A DNA stretch of 64,000 nt from Zeugodacus cucurbitae (taxonomy: Eukaryota; Arthropoda; Insecta; Diptera; Tephritidae): NCBI RefSeq assembly GCF_028554725.1, contig NC_071671.1, positions 9,358,001 through 9,422,000 on the forward strand, read 5' to 3'. Shown here piece after piece: positions 1-13,035 of the stretch. Positions within the stretch are counted from its first letter, which is position 1. The number at the start of each line of letters is the position of its first letter. Below the pieces are notes generated by a model. It saw only the letters and a list, made by a program, of their open reading frames with translations. It did no database searches and had not been told where the DNA came from. The translations under genes were made by a program, and so were the position numbers.

Positions 1-217
1 TAAAGTTTTATATAACAAAATTTCGAAATTAATGTGGCAACTCTTAATAAACACACCGAATAATACCAACTATAAATTATAATACAAATGCAAGGAAAAT
101 TGCAAATAAAAAACAGTGCCACAACATTAATATATTTTAATAAAAAGTGATAGCTTATACCATCTTTGAATTAACAAACACATAACAATTTAATATTAGC
201 TCGAAAACGTCACAACA

Positions 218-3200
218 ATGATGCAGAAGAGTAACAAAGTGAATGTATTGGAAGCAGACGATGCTTCTGGTACTGTATACAAATTTCCCGGTGGCGATCA
301 AACTCGTAGCACCCATCGTAAGAAAAAATAGAATTACCTTTCTTTGTCCTCGATCCTAGTATAATCTTTTAATAAAATAATATATCTGCAATTGTAAACT
401 ATATTGGTAAATTTCGTGTTTAACACAGGACAAAATGGTAACAAATCAGCTGGTAGCTCTAGGATAAGAAAAGGATTGGCGCGACGGAAGAAACGACGTT
501 CAGAAAGCGTTGAAGAGGATGTGGCTGAGGAACAACACACATTAAACAATAAAAAATTATGTTTAATTTGTGGAAATAGTCAAGAAATAGTAGATTTATC
601 AGCTAATCCGATAATGAAGAAGACAATGGCCTCCTACTGTGAAGACGATAGTGTGGTGAGTAATGAGATCGCAATTGCTATTAGTATTAAATTTAAAAAT
701 AGCATAAATTTGTTTAATACATTATATACCTTAGTAAAGAAAACATATATGCATGACTTTGAAGCATAAAATCATTGAAATAAATGTAAATTCATAAATT
801 TATAAAATCGGAGCATTGCTTTGCTGGAAAATCCAATTATCCCCTACACCATTGAGCAAGTCCAAATACATCAATGCATAAATTTTTGTTGATACTATGC
901 GGCATATTGCGATTTTTTCTGCATAACGGAATCTCTTTTACTTTTATTTCCCCTCCATTTTCACGTAAACCTAGTATTCGTTACAAGGGAATATAGCTGT
1001 TTCTTAATTAAATTACATATACTTGTAAAATATTTATTAATTATGTTTATATTAAAATAATTTTAATTTATCAGATCGCTTATATATATACTAAGCAGTT
1101 AAATACAGATTAAAAAGTTGAATGGTGTATTAAGTTTTCAAAGCTGGCCTTATGAATTTAAATTGTGTATAAATATTAAATTAAAAACCTTTAATTTATT
1201 TTTTACAGAATTTGGATGATTGTTTATCATCACTCTGCATCACTTGCGTATTTAAATCGAGAGCTGTACGAGAAGTACAGAACAATATCAAAGTGCGCTT
1301 GCAAAGCCTTGGAAATGGGCAAATTTTAAAAACGTCCCCCTGTCCTACCAAAAAAGAAGTGAATTACGATAGAGAAGAATATAACGGAGATATTGATATA
1401 GCAGCAAATACGCTTAGAAAGGAAAGACAAAACCGTCTAATTAAAACACGTACTAATGGTGTACGTGAATTTATGCAATCGTCTCCAGAGCCAAAAAGAA
1501 CAAGTGATACGAGTTCACGCCTGCCTACTGCTACACTTACGGCGTCCGTTGAATCAACTGAAACAAATAATGCAACTTTTAATCATCTTCAATACACATC
1601 ACTCAGTAAATGCATAGGTATAAATACTGTGCTCGATAACTCAATAGGCGAAGCAGACAATAAAAATGCACTACAATTTACAGAATATAGATTGACCGAA
1701 ATAACAGATACGAAATCAATTCAACAACTGGAAGCGAAGAGATCGGAAGTAAATCCCACCGTACACAGTTCGCTCTTATCCACAGAAAGAATAGAATTAT
1801 TGTCATTAACAAATGTGCCTGAATTGCCATCATCGTGTTCAAATTCAACCCATTCACATATCGGTATGAATCAATCAATGTTACAGGTTATACGTGAACG
1901 TTCTGAATCAGTTTTAATAACAGAATCAGGTGGGAAAATCAACAACTATAAAAGTTCTTCACGTGCACAGCCACAAAGAGTTTGTCGATATTGTGGTAAT
2001 AATTATGTACGAAAAGATCACTATAATAAACATATACGACGCTGTCGCAATCAATATTCCCGGAGTTTACCATCATTGAGTGCCAATGTTACGAATAATC
2101 TGGAGACATCAGTGCCAAGTGCAAGTGCCAAACGCAGTCGAGTGAATGGTGTAACCAAATGTGCAAGCCCCACAACTGTTGAACCCTCGAAGCGCACGCG
2201 TCAGTTTCATTGCACCGAATGTCAAGCAACAATGGATAGTGTCACACTTTTGCGAGAGCACCGTGCAACGCATCTGCGCGAATACAAATGCGATATGTGC
2301 TATAAAAAATTTAACACTTTGTATGAACACGATTTTCATCGCATTGTTTGTTTGGCCGAAAAAGAAGCTTGCCAAGAGCAAAAACTTGTTGGTGAGCACG
2401 GAGTAGATACAGTGAATGATGACAAGAAATCGGTGGTTAGGTCCGAACGTTCAGCCGCAAAATCTACAATTAGTCGTCGCGTGACACGTGCTCAAAGTCG
2501 AGTGCGAACCGATGTCGTGGAAAAACCCACAGTAAGACGTCGTCTAACTGTTTTAACCAGCGTCTCACAATATGTGCACGAACACAGCAATAGTGAAGAT
2601 AGTGATATGGATGATGAGGACGATGAAGTTTCAGTTGCGGATTCGATGGATTCGAGGCGTAGAGTATACACTGGTGATTGGCTAGATAGACGGAATGATA
2701 GTGAGGTTTACGAACTGCCCGATATACAAATTGATAGTCGAAAAGAATATGGTATGTAGCTGAAAACGCATTTTCTATTTAGTATTGCTGCATTTCTCAC
2801 ATTTCCCACATTTCTTCTTCTAGATCTTTACCTATTGGAAAGACTGAAGGCGCAGATCAAAGCACAAGAGTTTACATGCTTAGCCGACGACTGTGATTTC
2901 TTCACTGACACGCTATTGAATTTAATGTTGCACGATTATGTACATCATTTTAAAAGCTCATGGTTCTACTGTCCAAAATGTGGCAGCGTCTTCACAAGCA
3001 AGTAAGTGTCAAGTGTTTTTTGTGCGTTGCGATTTTTCTTTATTTAATACACATTGGTTTACCGTATTACATTTCAGAGTGTTTTTGGATTACCACTTGG
3101 ACCGCCAGAATGGAGGCAGATTCATTTGTTACAAGTGCAATGAACAATTTATGTTTCAACATCAGTTGGATTTACATCTAATATACCACTCAAAACAGTT

Positions 3201-3531
3201 GAATCATATGTGTGATAAATGTAAATGTGAATTTCTAACGGAAGAGAAATTGTTTCAGCATATGAAGCTGGAACACAGTAATGAAACCGAAAAACATGTA
3301 ATACGTATACAAAGTAAGGCTACATTCGCATCAACGCGGCCGAACAACGAAATCGAGTCCTTGAATGGTGGACAACGTAAAAAGTACACCGTTAAAATAC
3401 TCAATATGCGGCTACCGTATATGCCTTCAAAACGTCCGTTAGAATTACCGGGTCATAAGCCATACCGCCGTCGTATTGGTGTTATAGAATTCGAAAATGA
3501 GCGTAATCCAAACTGTTGTAGTTGTAAATAG
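218..3531 (+). CDS. ZAD-domain C2H2 zinc-finger protein, 5 exons
   Basis: Coding exons are join(218..317, 429..655, 1209..2751, 2824..3001, 3078..3531), 833 residues, with all introns GT/AG and the frame kept throughout. The N-terminus has a basic stretch (about 46-57) and a zinc-finger-associated domain with cysteine pairs C78/C81 and C119/C122, interrupted by intron 2. Exon 3 has a long Ser/Thr-rich linker, then three fingers: CRYC...HIRRC (C2HC), FHCTEC...HRATH, and YKCDMC...HRIVC (C2HC). An acidic patch follows. Exons 4-5 add about four more fingers, including FICYKC...HLIYH and HMCDKC...HMKLEH. ZAD proteins are insect DNA-binding factors that dimerise through the ZAD; nuclear DNA binding is therefore expected. 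The target and a one-to-one Drosophila name are not recognisable. If the 318 donor is not used, translation stops at 331. AATAAA lies at 3621. Confidence 0.85.
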
Positions 3532-5167
3532 TGCCGACACGCGTGGGAGCAATGTTCAATTGTTTTGCGTTTCTCCTGTGATATGTCAATGGGAAATCGA
3601 CAAAACACGCGAGTACATAAAATAAACCAAATAAATTACGGTACAAAGAGTTTTCGTTGCACAACTATTGTGTAACTTTCCTTTATTTTCTTTCTGAACT
3701 TATTTATTAACATATTTGAAATAATTTCGCAGTAATGTTTGCTAAAGTCAATTTCAAATTGAATATTGTTATTTATGTTATTAAAGCATATAGTTAAATT
3801 ATAATTTTGTGCAAATTCTTTTGGACTTGAATTTCAGTGGTTTTAAATCAATTTAGCAAATTTTTGTACATTAAACATATTGACAGCGCGTGTGGTGTCA
3901 ATTCAACTTTACCACCAAATTACTTAATTTATTGTGAAAAATACTTCGACTTATTTTAACTGAACTGTCGCATGTGGTTATTGGACCAATAAGAGTTGAG
4001 ATCGAGTTCAATAAGTCTGAAATGTGCAACCTTAATTTTCAAAGGTTACATATATGTAAGTGTATGTTTTCAAATAATTGTAGTTAAATAAAGTTAGAGA
4101 TTAGTGTATTTTATGAATATGTATATATATATATACCATCACTTAATGTAGAAAATTGAAAAATTTAAACAAATCCAGCTGTTAATGTAAACCAATATTT
4201 TGTACTATGTTGTAGTTGTTGTGTTCATACTATTTGCGAGATTCGTGCAACCAGTGTCATTAAAAGTAAAGAAAAATAACTACGCTTTTCATTAAATATA
4301 ATGAAATTATGAATTTTATATTTAGGTTATTTAAAAAAAGTGTGTATAATAAATATATATGTGAATTAAATCCTTCCTTCTAGTCTATATAATTTTGTAC
4401 TGTGAAGCGGTAAAATTTAATTACTTATTACAAACGCTAACTAATATTAACACTTGATCCCAGTAACTATAATTAACCAGACAGGGAAATATGATATGAT
4501 ATATGATGAGATTACTACTGGAAAGTTATAATATATGGGCTCAAACGTCTTTGATGGGTTTCAGATCCGGCAGATGCGTGCTTTTTCTGTACAAATTGTT
4601 AAACGATATGACCTATGCATGCATTTTATGGTTCCCCAATAAGCGAGCTACATTATTTGTGGAAATAGAGTTACTACAAAACTCAGCGAACCAGTTTTTG
4701 ACCTTTGGGGCAGATTTGCCGTAAGGCTTAACAAACTATTGGTTTGTGAAAGTGGAATTTTTATTATCAGGGAAAAAAATAATAAATTCGAATTTTAAAC
4801 ATAATTAGTAGCTTCACCTTCAGATCAAATATTGGAGTACAAAATGTCACGAACCACTGATAATATATTCTATATACTGGCGCGTTATATACGTTCACAA
4901 AATTGTAAAAACACTTTGAATTTATACAAAATTTAAGCACGAATTGATGAAAATCACTTTTCTCGCACAGTTGCACCCTGTTGCAAATGTGCGATTTTCT
5001 TACATCTGGCAATATTGTGGTCGAACGCCATATTGATGGTTTCCGTAATTTCTCTACAAGAATTTTCCGCATTCTCATTTTTTCACCGCCGGTGTTAGAC
5101 GCAAATTGAGTGTTTTTAATAGAAGTGGGAATTTAGCTCATTGAAAAAAAGAAATTTATTAAGTAAA
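3532..5167. other. Intergenic: 3' UTR of the zinc-finger gene and FKBP12 promoter
   Basis: No coding region is supportable. The left part is 3' UTR with AATAAA-type signals near 3621-3635. Short ORFs at 4503-4724 (+) and 4767-5078 (-) resemble no known protein and look accidental. The last 200 bp holds the FKBP12 promoter and 5' UTR, including the word TGGCAATATT at 5007. Confidence 0.6.
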
Positions 5168-5597
5168 ATGGGCGTGCAAGTAGTACCAATTTCTCCCGGT
5201 GATGGTAAGCATAATGCAAATAAAAAAAAAACACTTGTAATTCTAACCTGTTTTATGCGATTATTAATACATTGTATATGTGTAACTATATATATATACT
5301 AAAATAGGTAGTACATTCCCTAAAACTGGACAGGTGGTGTCTGTCCATTACACTGGAACCTTAGATAATGGCACTAAGTTCGATTCTTCACGTGATCGCA
5401 ATAAGCCTTTCAAGTTTACACTTGGCAGAGGCGAAGTCATTCGTGGTTGGGATGAAGGAGTTGCACAGCTTTCTGTCGGCCAACGCGCTAAACTCATCTG
5501 CTCGCCGGATTATGCCTACGGTAGTCGGGGACACCCAGGCGTTATTCCACCAAATGCTACTTTAACTTTCGATGTAGAGTTATTGAAGGTCGAGTAA
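5168..5597 (+). CDS. Fkbp12: FKBP12-type peptidyl-prolyl cis-trans isomerase
   Basis: Two exons, join(5168..5204, 5308..5597), encode 108 residues, the usual length of a single-domain FKBP12. The start MGVQVVPI is family-typical and lies in a short first exon before a GTAAGC donor, so it is missed if exon 2 is read alone. The active-site and FK506-pocket residues are visible: Y/T of VHYTG, F and D of GTKFDSS, F of PFKFTLG, EVIRGW with V, I and W, Y of DYAYG, H of RGHPG, I of GVIPP, and F of LTFDVELL. The enzyme isomerises Xaa-Pro bonds in the cytosol. In animals it binds FK506/rapamycin and modulates ryanodine receptors and TGF-beta type I receptors. Identification rests on end-to-end similarity to the family. 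Confidence 0.97.
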
Positions 5598-6507
5598 ACA
5601 GGTCCAGTAACTAAGTACGCTAAAATTATAAATACAATAAACAAGTAAGAACAAAAAAAGATTATAATCATCCCAAAAAATGCTAGTTAGAAATAGTAAA
5701 ACAAGAATTTTATCTCAAACAAATTAGACACAAAATAGAGTTGTAGTATGAAATATCACAAAAGTATGGACATGCGTTGCACAATTGATAAATATATAAG
5801 TTCGATTACAAAAGACTCGTATTAAAGTGACATCTAAATTAGTGCATTCCATTGTAATTACTCACAGTCGGGAGAAAATGTGAAGAAATCTGTTAAAATG
5901 CATTTAACGCACCAGAATTGAATTTTACTATTTATTAAATGTTCTCATACTTGTAGTGTTATTAAATCTGCATTCAATATTACTTAATGAAATTATTTCG
6001 ATGAATTGAATAAAAATAATTGTAGAAACTTAAATAAATTAATTAAAAGCAACTATTTGGAATTTGTAAATGGCATGTATACCATTCTCACCACAGCCGG
6101 ACTGGGTAATTTAAGCGGACAGTGTATTGTATTCATCAATGTTATCACTACGGCAGCATCCCCAAAATATTTGTGGAATGTTTTATCTATAAAACAATAA
6201 GGGTGTGTGCATTTATTTGTATGTACATAATATTGGAGCAAGGTATTTTATTTGGGGTACAGCAACAAGGTCATCCATGTGTATTCCTCCTTACATATAT
6301 CATATAAAAAAATTATTATTAATCATCGAAAGCTTTATATTTCCTTATCAATTTCGTGTTTTGTTAAACATTATAAAAACTTGGGAAAAGTTGAGAAACA
6401 TATACAGTAGAAATTCCATAACTCGAAATCTTGAATTGGCAATAGAGGTCAAATTTCATACAAATTATCTCCCGTAACTCGGAAGACTCTATAACTCGAA
6501 GTTTTTT
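5598..6507. other. Intergenic, FKBP12 3' UTR then featureless AT-rich DNA
   Basis: The first bases are FKBP12 3' UTR with ATAAACAAG and AATAAAC-like signals around 5630-5643. Overlapping short ORFs at 6006-6477 on both strands have no recognisable domain and are treated as chance. Confidence 0.5.
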
Positions 6508-6834
6508 TTGTATATTTTACTGTATTAAGATATCACGATTCTCAAGACAACTTGATTTCGTTGAACCCTTTTTGATCTCGTTCCATTTGTTAAGAAATCT
6601 TGGTTAAACTTTCTTCTATTGCTACCAAAATTGATAAGAAGTAAAAATAGTTGTAAGCTAAAAAGAATTTTGTGTATTTAACTGTATTAACATATCACGA
6701 TTCTCAAGACAACTTGATTTCGTTGAACCTTTTTTGATCTCGTTCCATTAGTTAAGAAATCTTGGTTAAACTTTCTTCTATTGCTACCAAAATTGATAAG
6801 AAGTAAAAATAGTTGTAAGCTAAAAAGAATTTTG
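6508..6834. repeat. 162-bp direct tandem duplication
   Basis: Two adjacent copies, about 6508-6671 and 6672-6834, have a period of 162 bp. For example, TGTATTAA...ATATCACGATTCTC begins at 6521 and again at 6683. They differ at only a few positions, so the duplication is fairly recent. No ORF spans it. Confidence 0.9.
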
Positions 6835-7220
6835 GTTTAGAAGTTTACAAATTTACCCCTTTAACTGGTTTAATGTAGTTCATTATAAACATCGACTTTC
6901 TAATGAAGTTTAATACCAAATATGGAAATCTGTTATCATCGTCAACATTGTAAAAAAATTGAAGTATCAAGGTCAACTCAGATTTCGGCAGGGCAATCTG
7001 GCCGGATAAATATTTGGGTCCGTTCCCGTTATGCGCAATTTATTGACTGCCTTGAAAACGATTAATTATTGGAAATTGTATAAATTTTGTTTTTTTTTCA
7101 TTGAGGACATATTTAATTTTTTTTCTGATATTGTTTTATTTTGCTTTGAACGCAATATTTTTTTTTTTTAAGTACTTTAAGCAATTTTCCGTTTATTTTC
7201 GTATTAACCACTGAATAAAG

Positions 7221-7230
7221 TGGCAACACT
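7221..7230 (+). promoter_or_regulatory. TGGCAACACT word upstream of the F-box gene
   Basis: The same word, or a close variant in the same orientation relative to the gene, occurs at 35 (zinc-finger gene), 5007 (FKBP12), 10997 (LIN37) and 33039 (EFR3, - strand). This suggests a shared core-promoter element. Function is inferred only from recurrence and position. Confidence 0.4.
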
Positions 7231-7541
7231 AAACATATGTCGAATAGAATGTGGTGAAATAGAGTGAAGGTTTTTTTTTGCGTTTTTGTAGTTTACACTT
7301 TCATTCGTTTTCAAGCTTTTTGAGTTTATAAATTTTCAGATTTGCTGATGGTTAAAAATAACAAAACAAGTATTGAAGTATATTAAATTTACAATATAAC
7401 ATTTGTATTGGCATGAGAAAGTTTGCTAAAAGTTTGTAGAGCACATGTTAATGTAAAAAAGTAGCAGGATATAAATATATGCTCTAATATAAAAACTAAC
7501 ACTGGACCATTAATCGGAATTTCGCCAAGGTAAGGCGGGTT

Positions 7542-10051
7542 ATGGAAGGTGTTGCAAATGAAGTGGCGGCTTCAACTGAATCGCGAATGCCAGCAATAAA
7601 AAGTGACGTAGTCAAGGATGTGTATTTAGTCACCAAGGACACCTTCATTGGCGAACATAAAGTGCAGAGGGATAACAATGATTCAATGACAGAATTTAAT
7701 GCCACTCGTGACGAAATACGTGCTGTCCAACTGGACGCTTTACCTGATGAGATATTAGAGTTCATACTTACCTATTTACCACCTTATAGAGATTTGGAAA
7801 GCTGTAGACTAGTTTGTAAACGTTGGAATTCGGTAGTAAAAAGTAAGTGGCAAAATTTGTGTGTGTGTCATGCTACATATTCATATGCATAGACATTTTT
7901 AACAATTTATTTTTCTATTCAAGATTTAATTCGGCGTTCGAAATTAAACTTACATAAAGGATTAATTGATTATCGATTAAGATGGGAAATATTTTCACAG
8001 CAGACCGCTGCGAATGTAGCAGAATGTAAAAATGTAACAACAAATTTAGCAACACCTCCCAGTCCACCACCAGTTATCGCTGGACGATTTTCTCATTCAG
8101 CTGTAAGACATGGAAATTCGATGTATGTTTTTGGTGGGGGTTCATCCTCTGATACTACGTTCAATGACTTGTGGCGCTTCGACTTATCCGAAATGAGTTG
8201 GGAGCGACCATTGTCAATGGGTTCCTATCCGTCACCAAAAGGAAGTGCTTCTATTGTCTGCTGGGGAGATCAACTGGTATTATTTGGAGGATGGCGATAC
8301 CCATCACTGCATCCACCATATCAACCATGGTGCCTGTTCGACGAACTCCATTTCTATGACTTGAACAGTAATCGCTGGACATTACGTATTACTTTGCCAA
8401 GTCCCCCTCCTATGGCTGGACACTCAGCTAGTGTGCATGGCGATCGTATGGTTATATTTGGTGGATATCAAATCGCAGACGGTGTGAATAGTAACTCAAA
8501 TGAAACATGGTGCTTAAATCTTAAAGAGTTGAAGTGGTGGCAACCACGATTTATGGGTAATACGAAACCTCCTCCGCGGTATGGGCAATTTCAATTGGTA
8601 TTGGACGAGCATCACCTGTTGATAGTGGGGGGCTGTGGTGGCCCCAATAGTGTATACTCGGATGCTTGGCTCTTGGATATGTCGCAAGATTTATGGTCTT
8701 GGCATGCAATACCAATACGTAATAAAAAATACGGTGCGACACATATGTGGTGTAATCCTGCATGTAAGATTGGCTCTAAATTGGTTGTGCTTGGCCCCAC
8801 GCCAAATATGCCACAAGACTTTCAAATGATGAAGCAGATGCGAGTGCCTGTTAGGCTATATCGACGTCCAGGTGGAGCACAAGCAGATGATGGCATAGGC
8901 GCTGCAGCTGCCGAAATGCCTGCACCACGCTATGGTGCAGTACAACAACAAAATCAAAATAATCTCTTTGATAGACAGCGACTTTTGGGCGGTGGCGTGC
9001 AAATGGCTGCAGTTCCGCCAAATCCTCAACCACCTATGCAAAGACAACAACAACAACAACCACAGCAGCGACTTGACAATGCTCGTTTAGGCGGACCCGA
9101 TGAACAATATTTTGCCAATCGACGTGCAATACTACAACAAAATCAACAGCAACAAGTTAATAATATATATAATAACAATATTAATGGTAGCCATAACAAC
9201 AATCTTCAACCAAGACGTGGTCGTCTCGGTAACTTGCATGCAAATGCTGCAGAGGAGTGTAACCAAAACCGTCCATCTTGTTCAAATGCTGCTCCTACTG
9301 TACGCTCGCCGTCGCCGTCGCCGTCAACGTCATCATCAGCGTCAGCGTCAAGCTCATCCAGTTCTCGTACAAATGGTACTGCGCCGCCACGTAACGGTAA
9401 TGAAGTTATTGCCGGCGGTAACAACTCTAACGATATTGAAGCTGCGAACCGTTTGCAGCGAAATTTAGCATTACGTTGTAGGGACAACGAACCGTTATTG
9501 CCCAAACGTTTCGACGAATTGTATGAAGTGAGTATGAATGTGATCGTTCATGTATAATATAAAAACAAAACTTTGGTTTATATAACAATGGAACATAATT
9601 CAATCTTTGCAATTTGCAGGACCCATTTCGTATGGCAGCGTTTAATGTGCAAAGCCGTCCTCGTAGCGTTTCAAAGGATCATAATGAACGTATACGTCGA
9701 ATGGAGGAAAAGATGAATGCTTTAAGAAATTCAAGGCGTAGCGCAATGGTGGGAGAACCTAAAGCCATCAAAGAGCCATCTCCTAAGCGTATTAAACGGA
9801 ACGTGCTATCCTTATTCGTATGTGATCTCTCGGCAGCAATGGATAAAGATGATCCTCACTTACAATGGGTGGAGTACAAGAATTATGGTGTTATACCTGG
9901 AGCTCCGGAAAGATTGATACTCTCTACTATGGTTGCGGGACACGGTGAATTGATATTATTCGGAGGTGTACATAAAGAAACTCTTGGTGAGATAACGCAT
10001 CAAGTTTCGAACTCGGTCCATTTCCTAAGCGCGCCGCGCGAAATAATTTAA
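7542..10051 (+). CDS. Fbxo42: F-box and kelch-repeat protein, FBXO42-like
   Basis: Exons join(7542..7842, 7924..9527, 9620..10051) encode 778 residues. An F-box (about 63-105, LDALPDEILEFILTYLP... and SCRLVCKRWN) is followed by a kelch beta-propeller (about 153-390), with repeats visible as MYVFGGG, LVLFGGW, MVIFGGY and LLIVGGC, each paired with a downstream W. Residues about 400-590 are low-complexity Gln/Asn/Ser. The C-terminal part ends with another kelch-like blade (GHGELILFGGV). The F-box would bind SKP1-CUL1 and the propeller the substrate, making this a ubiquitin-ligase adaptor. The F-box-then-kelch order with a long tail matches animal FBXO42 (Drosophila CG6758-like). Intron 1 splits the F-box end. 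Without splicing at 7843 the ORF stops at 7892, and without the 9528 donor it stops at 9557. AATAAA is near 10088. Confidence 0.9.
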
Positions 10052-11128
10052 GTTGTTATCCTAAAGGTAAATATGGTATATTTATGAAATAAAGCTAATT
10101 ATATATATATATAAACATACATTTATGCGAAAATAACTCGATTGTATGGTTAGAATATTGTAATACATAAGTGTGTATGGTCTTATTATAATTTTTATTT
10201 AATATATTGACTTAATGTGCATACATTGTCAAACATTAAATTGAATGTCTTCTTTGAACTTCTCTTCATTTCTTCTACACAATTTTACAGTGTGTTTATC
10301 TGAAAAGCATTAATTAATAAAGGCAACAAATTGTTTTATTCTCTTCTCACTGTTTTAGCGTTAAATAATTAAAAGAATTAACTAAAGTATATATTAGGCT
10401 AAGCACAAAAAAATGCTGCCAGAAAATCACTAAAGCTAATATTTCAATAAAAAATTAATAAAAATTAACACAAAATAAAAACTTGTAAATATCAATTAAA
10501 TTATCAATTTTTAAATACACTTTGCAAATGCCAATTCGACACTTCCTTTCGCCTGTCTAGGCAGACAAGCATGTCTGTAATACTTGGTATAATATAAAAG
10601 CTGAAAATAAATGAATCACTGGAATGAATATATATGTGGAATTTAACATATGCTTTATTTTTCTATATATGCGATGAATAAAAAATAATTTGAATTAATA
10701 AAAATTTTGGAAAACCTTCTCATTAGTGCTGAATACCACTTAAAACACAACAGTTTCCAAGAACAGGAAATTATGGTCAACTACATTAATATACACTTTT
10801 TCTTAAATTACAGTAAAATCTTAGATGTAACCAGATCCTTTGATATCTATAGGAGTTAGTAACGTTAGATATTTCTGTGGTCTTTTGCTTTCAACTTCGG
10901 ATGCTAAGGTTATGTCAGGTAATTCCGTAGCATACAATTATTTGTGTTATGGTTACGTTACGTTCTGTATTTTTTTACTACATTATTTGTAAATACTGGC
11001 AACACTGGTGCGTTTGTGTCAAATTAAAAATTTACTAGTATTTCGTTCTTTGCCAAACAAATTTGAAAGTTTCTTTAAACTTTAAAGAATTTATACGCGA
11101 ATAAATTTAATTTGTTAGCTGCAACAGC
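10052..11128. other. Intergenic, F-box gene 3' UTR and LIN37 promoter
   Basis: AT-rich with several AATAAA-like signals and no supportable ORF. TGGCAACACT at 10997-11006 lies 132 bp before the LIN37 start codon and is probably part of its promoter. Confidence 0.5.
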
Positions 11129-11911
11129 ATGAAGACTCCGCCACAACGTAGAAAAGGCCACAATGATATTCAACAAGCCCGCGGACGTTTTAGGAATGTA
11201 CTAAATGATACTATGGCCGATTCAGATGATGATGATGAGAACGCTAGTGAGGAAGATTTACCACATCGTGGACGTCCACCCAAACATTTAGCTAATACAA
11301 TGCAACGTGAAATCCAGTCACCACGTAGTTCTCGTCATAACAGCCTCTCACCTGGCAAATACATTACACCAACTAAACGACGTAAGCGTGAGGAGCAACC
11401 AACTGACGATAAGTCAGCGGCACAACCAACACAAAAAATACAAGCAGAGAGTTTTGTTATGAAATTATTTGATCGTAGCCTTGATCTTTCCAAGTATACG
11501 GAACAAACAGCATTATATCCGATTTGTCGTGCGTGGATGTCTAATCAACCACGTAATCCAAATATTCGCAGTTATCGAGATAGGAGATCACCCTCGCCAG
11601 TCGAAAGGAAAAGTAATGCCGCTGAGATGCTTGAACAGTTGCAAAGAGGTGATATACGAAATGTAACGTCAATGCCGGCACCCAAACGCACTGATGCCCC
11701 AAAAATACCGGTACTGGATCGTGATATTTCGAGTACAAAAGAAATTGATGAAGTTGTTTTTGGCAGTAATACGTTGAACAAGAATGAACTACTCTCGGAT
11801 CATTTGATTAAGTGGAGAAATCTCAAATCAAGTTGGCTAAAACAGACTGGTAGTTACCAGAAACGTTACGAACTCAACCATTTAATCTTACAACAACTCT
11901 TCAAGCCCTAA
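11129..11911 (+). CDS. mip40: LIN37 homolog, MuvB/dREAM complex subunit
   Basis: A single uninterrupted exon encodes 260 residues. The N-terminus is basic and acidic low-complexity (DSDDDDENASEED about 31-43) with SP-rich segments and a putative NLS (TPTKRRKRE). The central block FVMKLFDRSLDLSKY...ALYPICRAWMSNQP (about 109-146) contains the conserved CRAW motif that marks the LIN37 family. A second conserved block near the C-terminus includes LLSDHLIKWRNLKSSWLKQ. LIN37 is a core subunit of MuvB, which with E2F/RB-family or Myb proteins represses or activates cell-cycle and developmental genes. The product is expected to be nuclear. It follows the F-box gene in the same orientation, with a promoter-sized gap. 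Confidence 0.88.
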   Translation: MKTPPQRRKGHNDIQQARGRFRNVLNDTMADSDDDDENASEEDLPHRGRPPKHLANTMQREIQSPRSSRHNSLSPGKYITPTKRRKREEQPTDDKSAAQPTQKIQAESFVMKLFDRSLDLSKYTEQTALYPICRAWMSNQPRNPNIRSYRDRRSPSPVERKSNAAEMLEQLQRGDIRNVTSMPAPKRTDAPKIPVLDRDISSTKEIDEVVFGSNTLNKNELLSDHLIKWRNLKSSWLKQTGSYQKRYELNHLILQQLFKP

Positions 11912-12139
11912 ACACTAATATAATTAGAATTTTATAAATTATATTGTATATGTGTGTGTTTTAATCAATAACATGTAAATATGAATTTGAATTTAATAAA
12001 ATATTGAATTTAAAAAACTTAACAAAATTGGAGATGTATGGGGTATAGGAAGAAGTTTCTCTTGTTCATAGTTCTTCCGCGATCGTCTTAACCACCAGAG
12101 ATTGTCTATAGTAACGGGTATGATGGTCTAATGGTTTAT

Positions 12140-12650
12140 GTATACTGTTGTTGTTGTTCTACTGATTTTACAGACTGGTTGAAACGGGAAGCCTATATTT
12201 AGTTGTCATCGAGGTCATCAAACGGGAGACCCAGAAAACGAGCTGTTTCGATAAGGTTGGAGCATAGGGAAAGGGCTGTTAGATGAGTAGTGTTAATTGA
12301 GCACGCATGTAGCTAGTGTCGAGCAGGACTCTTTGCATGTAGGACATATGGTGGATAAGTAGAACTTTAATCCACTACAGTGCAATACAGTGGTCGATAA
12401 AGTGTTGTATGTCGACGACATATTTCAGAAACTACTTTTGATAGCTCTTCCAGCGGTCTTCCAGCAATTGACTGCGGTAATGGTTTCTGCGAAAGAGGTT
12501 TGGTCCGGAAACATCAAGAGGAAAACTGTGACGGTGGCGGTGTCTGGCAAGTCTGAAGCTTCCTTAATTGCGTTCTATTGCATCCAGGCGACCAAATTTC
12601 AAAATAGTCGCGTGTTTTATCCGGTCAAGGGATTTTCCTTTTCATTTTTT
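12140..12650 (-). mobile_element. Decayed non-LTR retrotransposon (LINE) fragment
   Basis: Stretches here, such as GGGAGACCCAGAAAACGAGC near 12226 and GTCGACGACATATTTCAG near 12410, recur in the same order in the LINE remnant at about 29205-30082. There the - strand encodes a recognisable reverse-transcriptase segment. This copy keeps no long ORF. The + strand ORF at 12390-12692 is an antisense shadow. Confidence 0.6.
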
Positions 12651-13035
12651 CAACGTTCATTCATAAATATGAATTTAATTAATCAAAGTTAACTTAAAGT
12701 TTTCGAAGCATAGTTATAGGAGTTGTATAACTTTTTTTGTTCTCTAATGACACATATTCATAAAATGAGATGTAACGATGCTAAATTTCAATTATATGAA
12801 GTACCCTGTATGGTTTAAGCCCTTCAAAAACTACAAAAACACTGCCTCCTCTTTGAAATAGTATAAGAATGGGAAATGATATTCAAATCTTACTTAAAAA
12901 TGTTTGTATTTGTATTCGAAATATAAATATCAAAATGAATCGGTAATTTGATGTATTTATTTTCATGCGTGACGCTTTGCTGTCAAACGCACGAACCGTT
13001 CAAATGCGTTATGGCGATTTGAAAAAGTAAACATC

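Noticed and set aside
404..769. Separate small gene starting at 404
   Set aside because: Residues before 429 are intron and those after 655 follow a GTGAGT donor; it is exon 2 of the zinc-finger gene.
2938..3531. Independent 197-aa zinc-finger ORF
   Set aside because: Its first part is intron. The real reading enters at the 3078 acceptor as the last exon of the zinc-finger gene.
9206..9505. Antisense ORF with an Asp/Gly-rich repeat
   Set aside because: It is the complement of the Ser/Pro-coding low-complexity stretch of the F-box gene.
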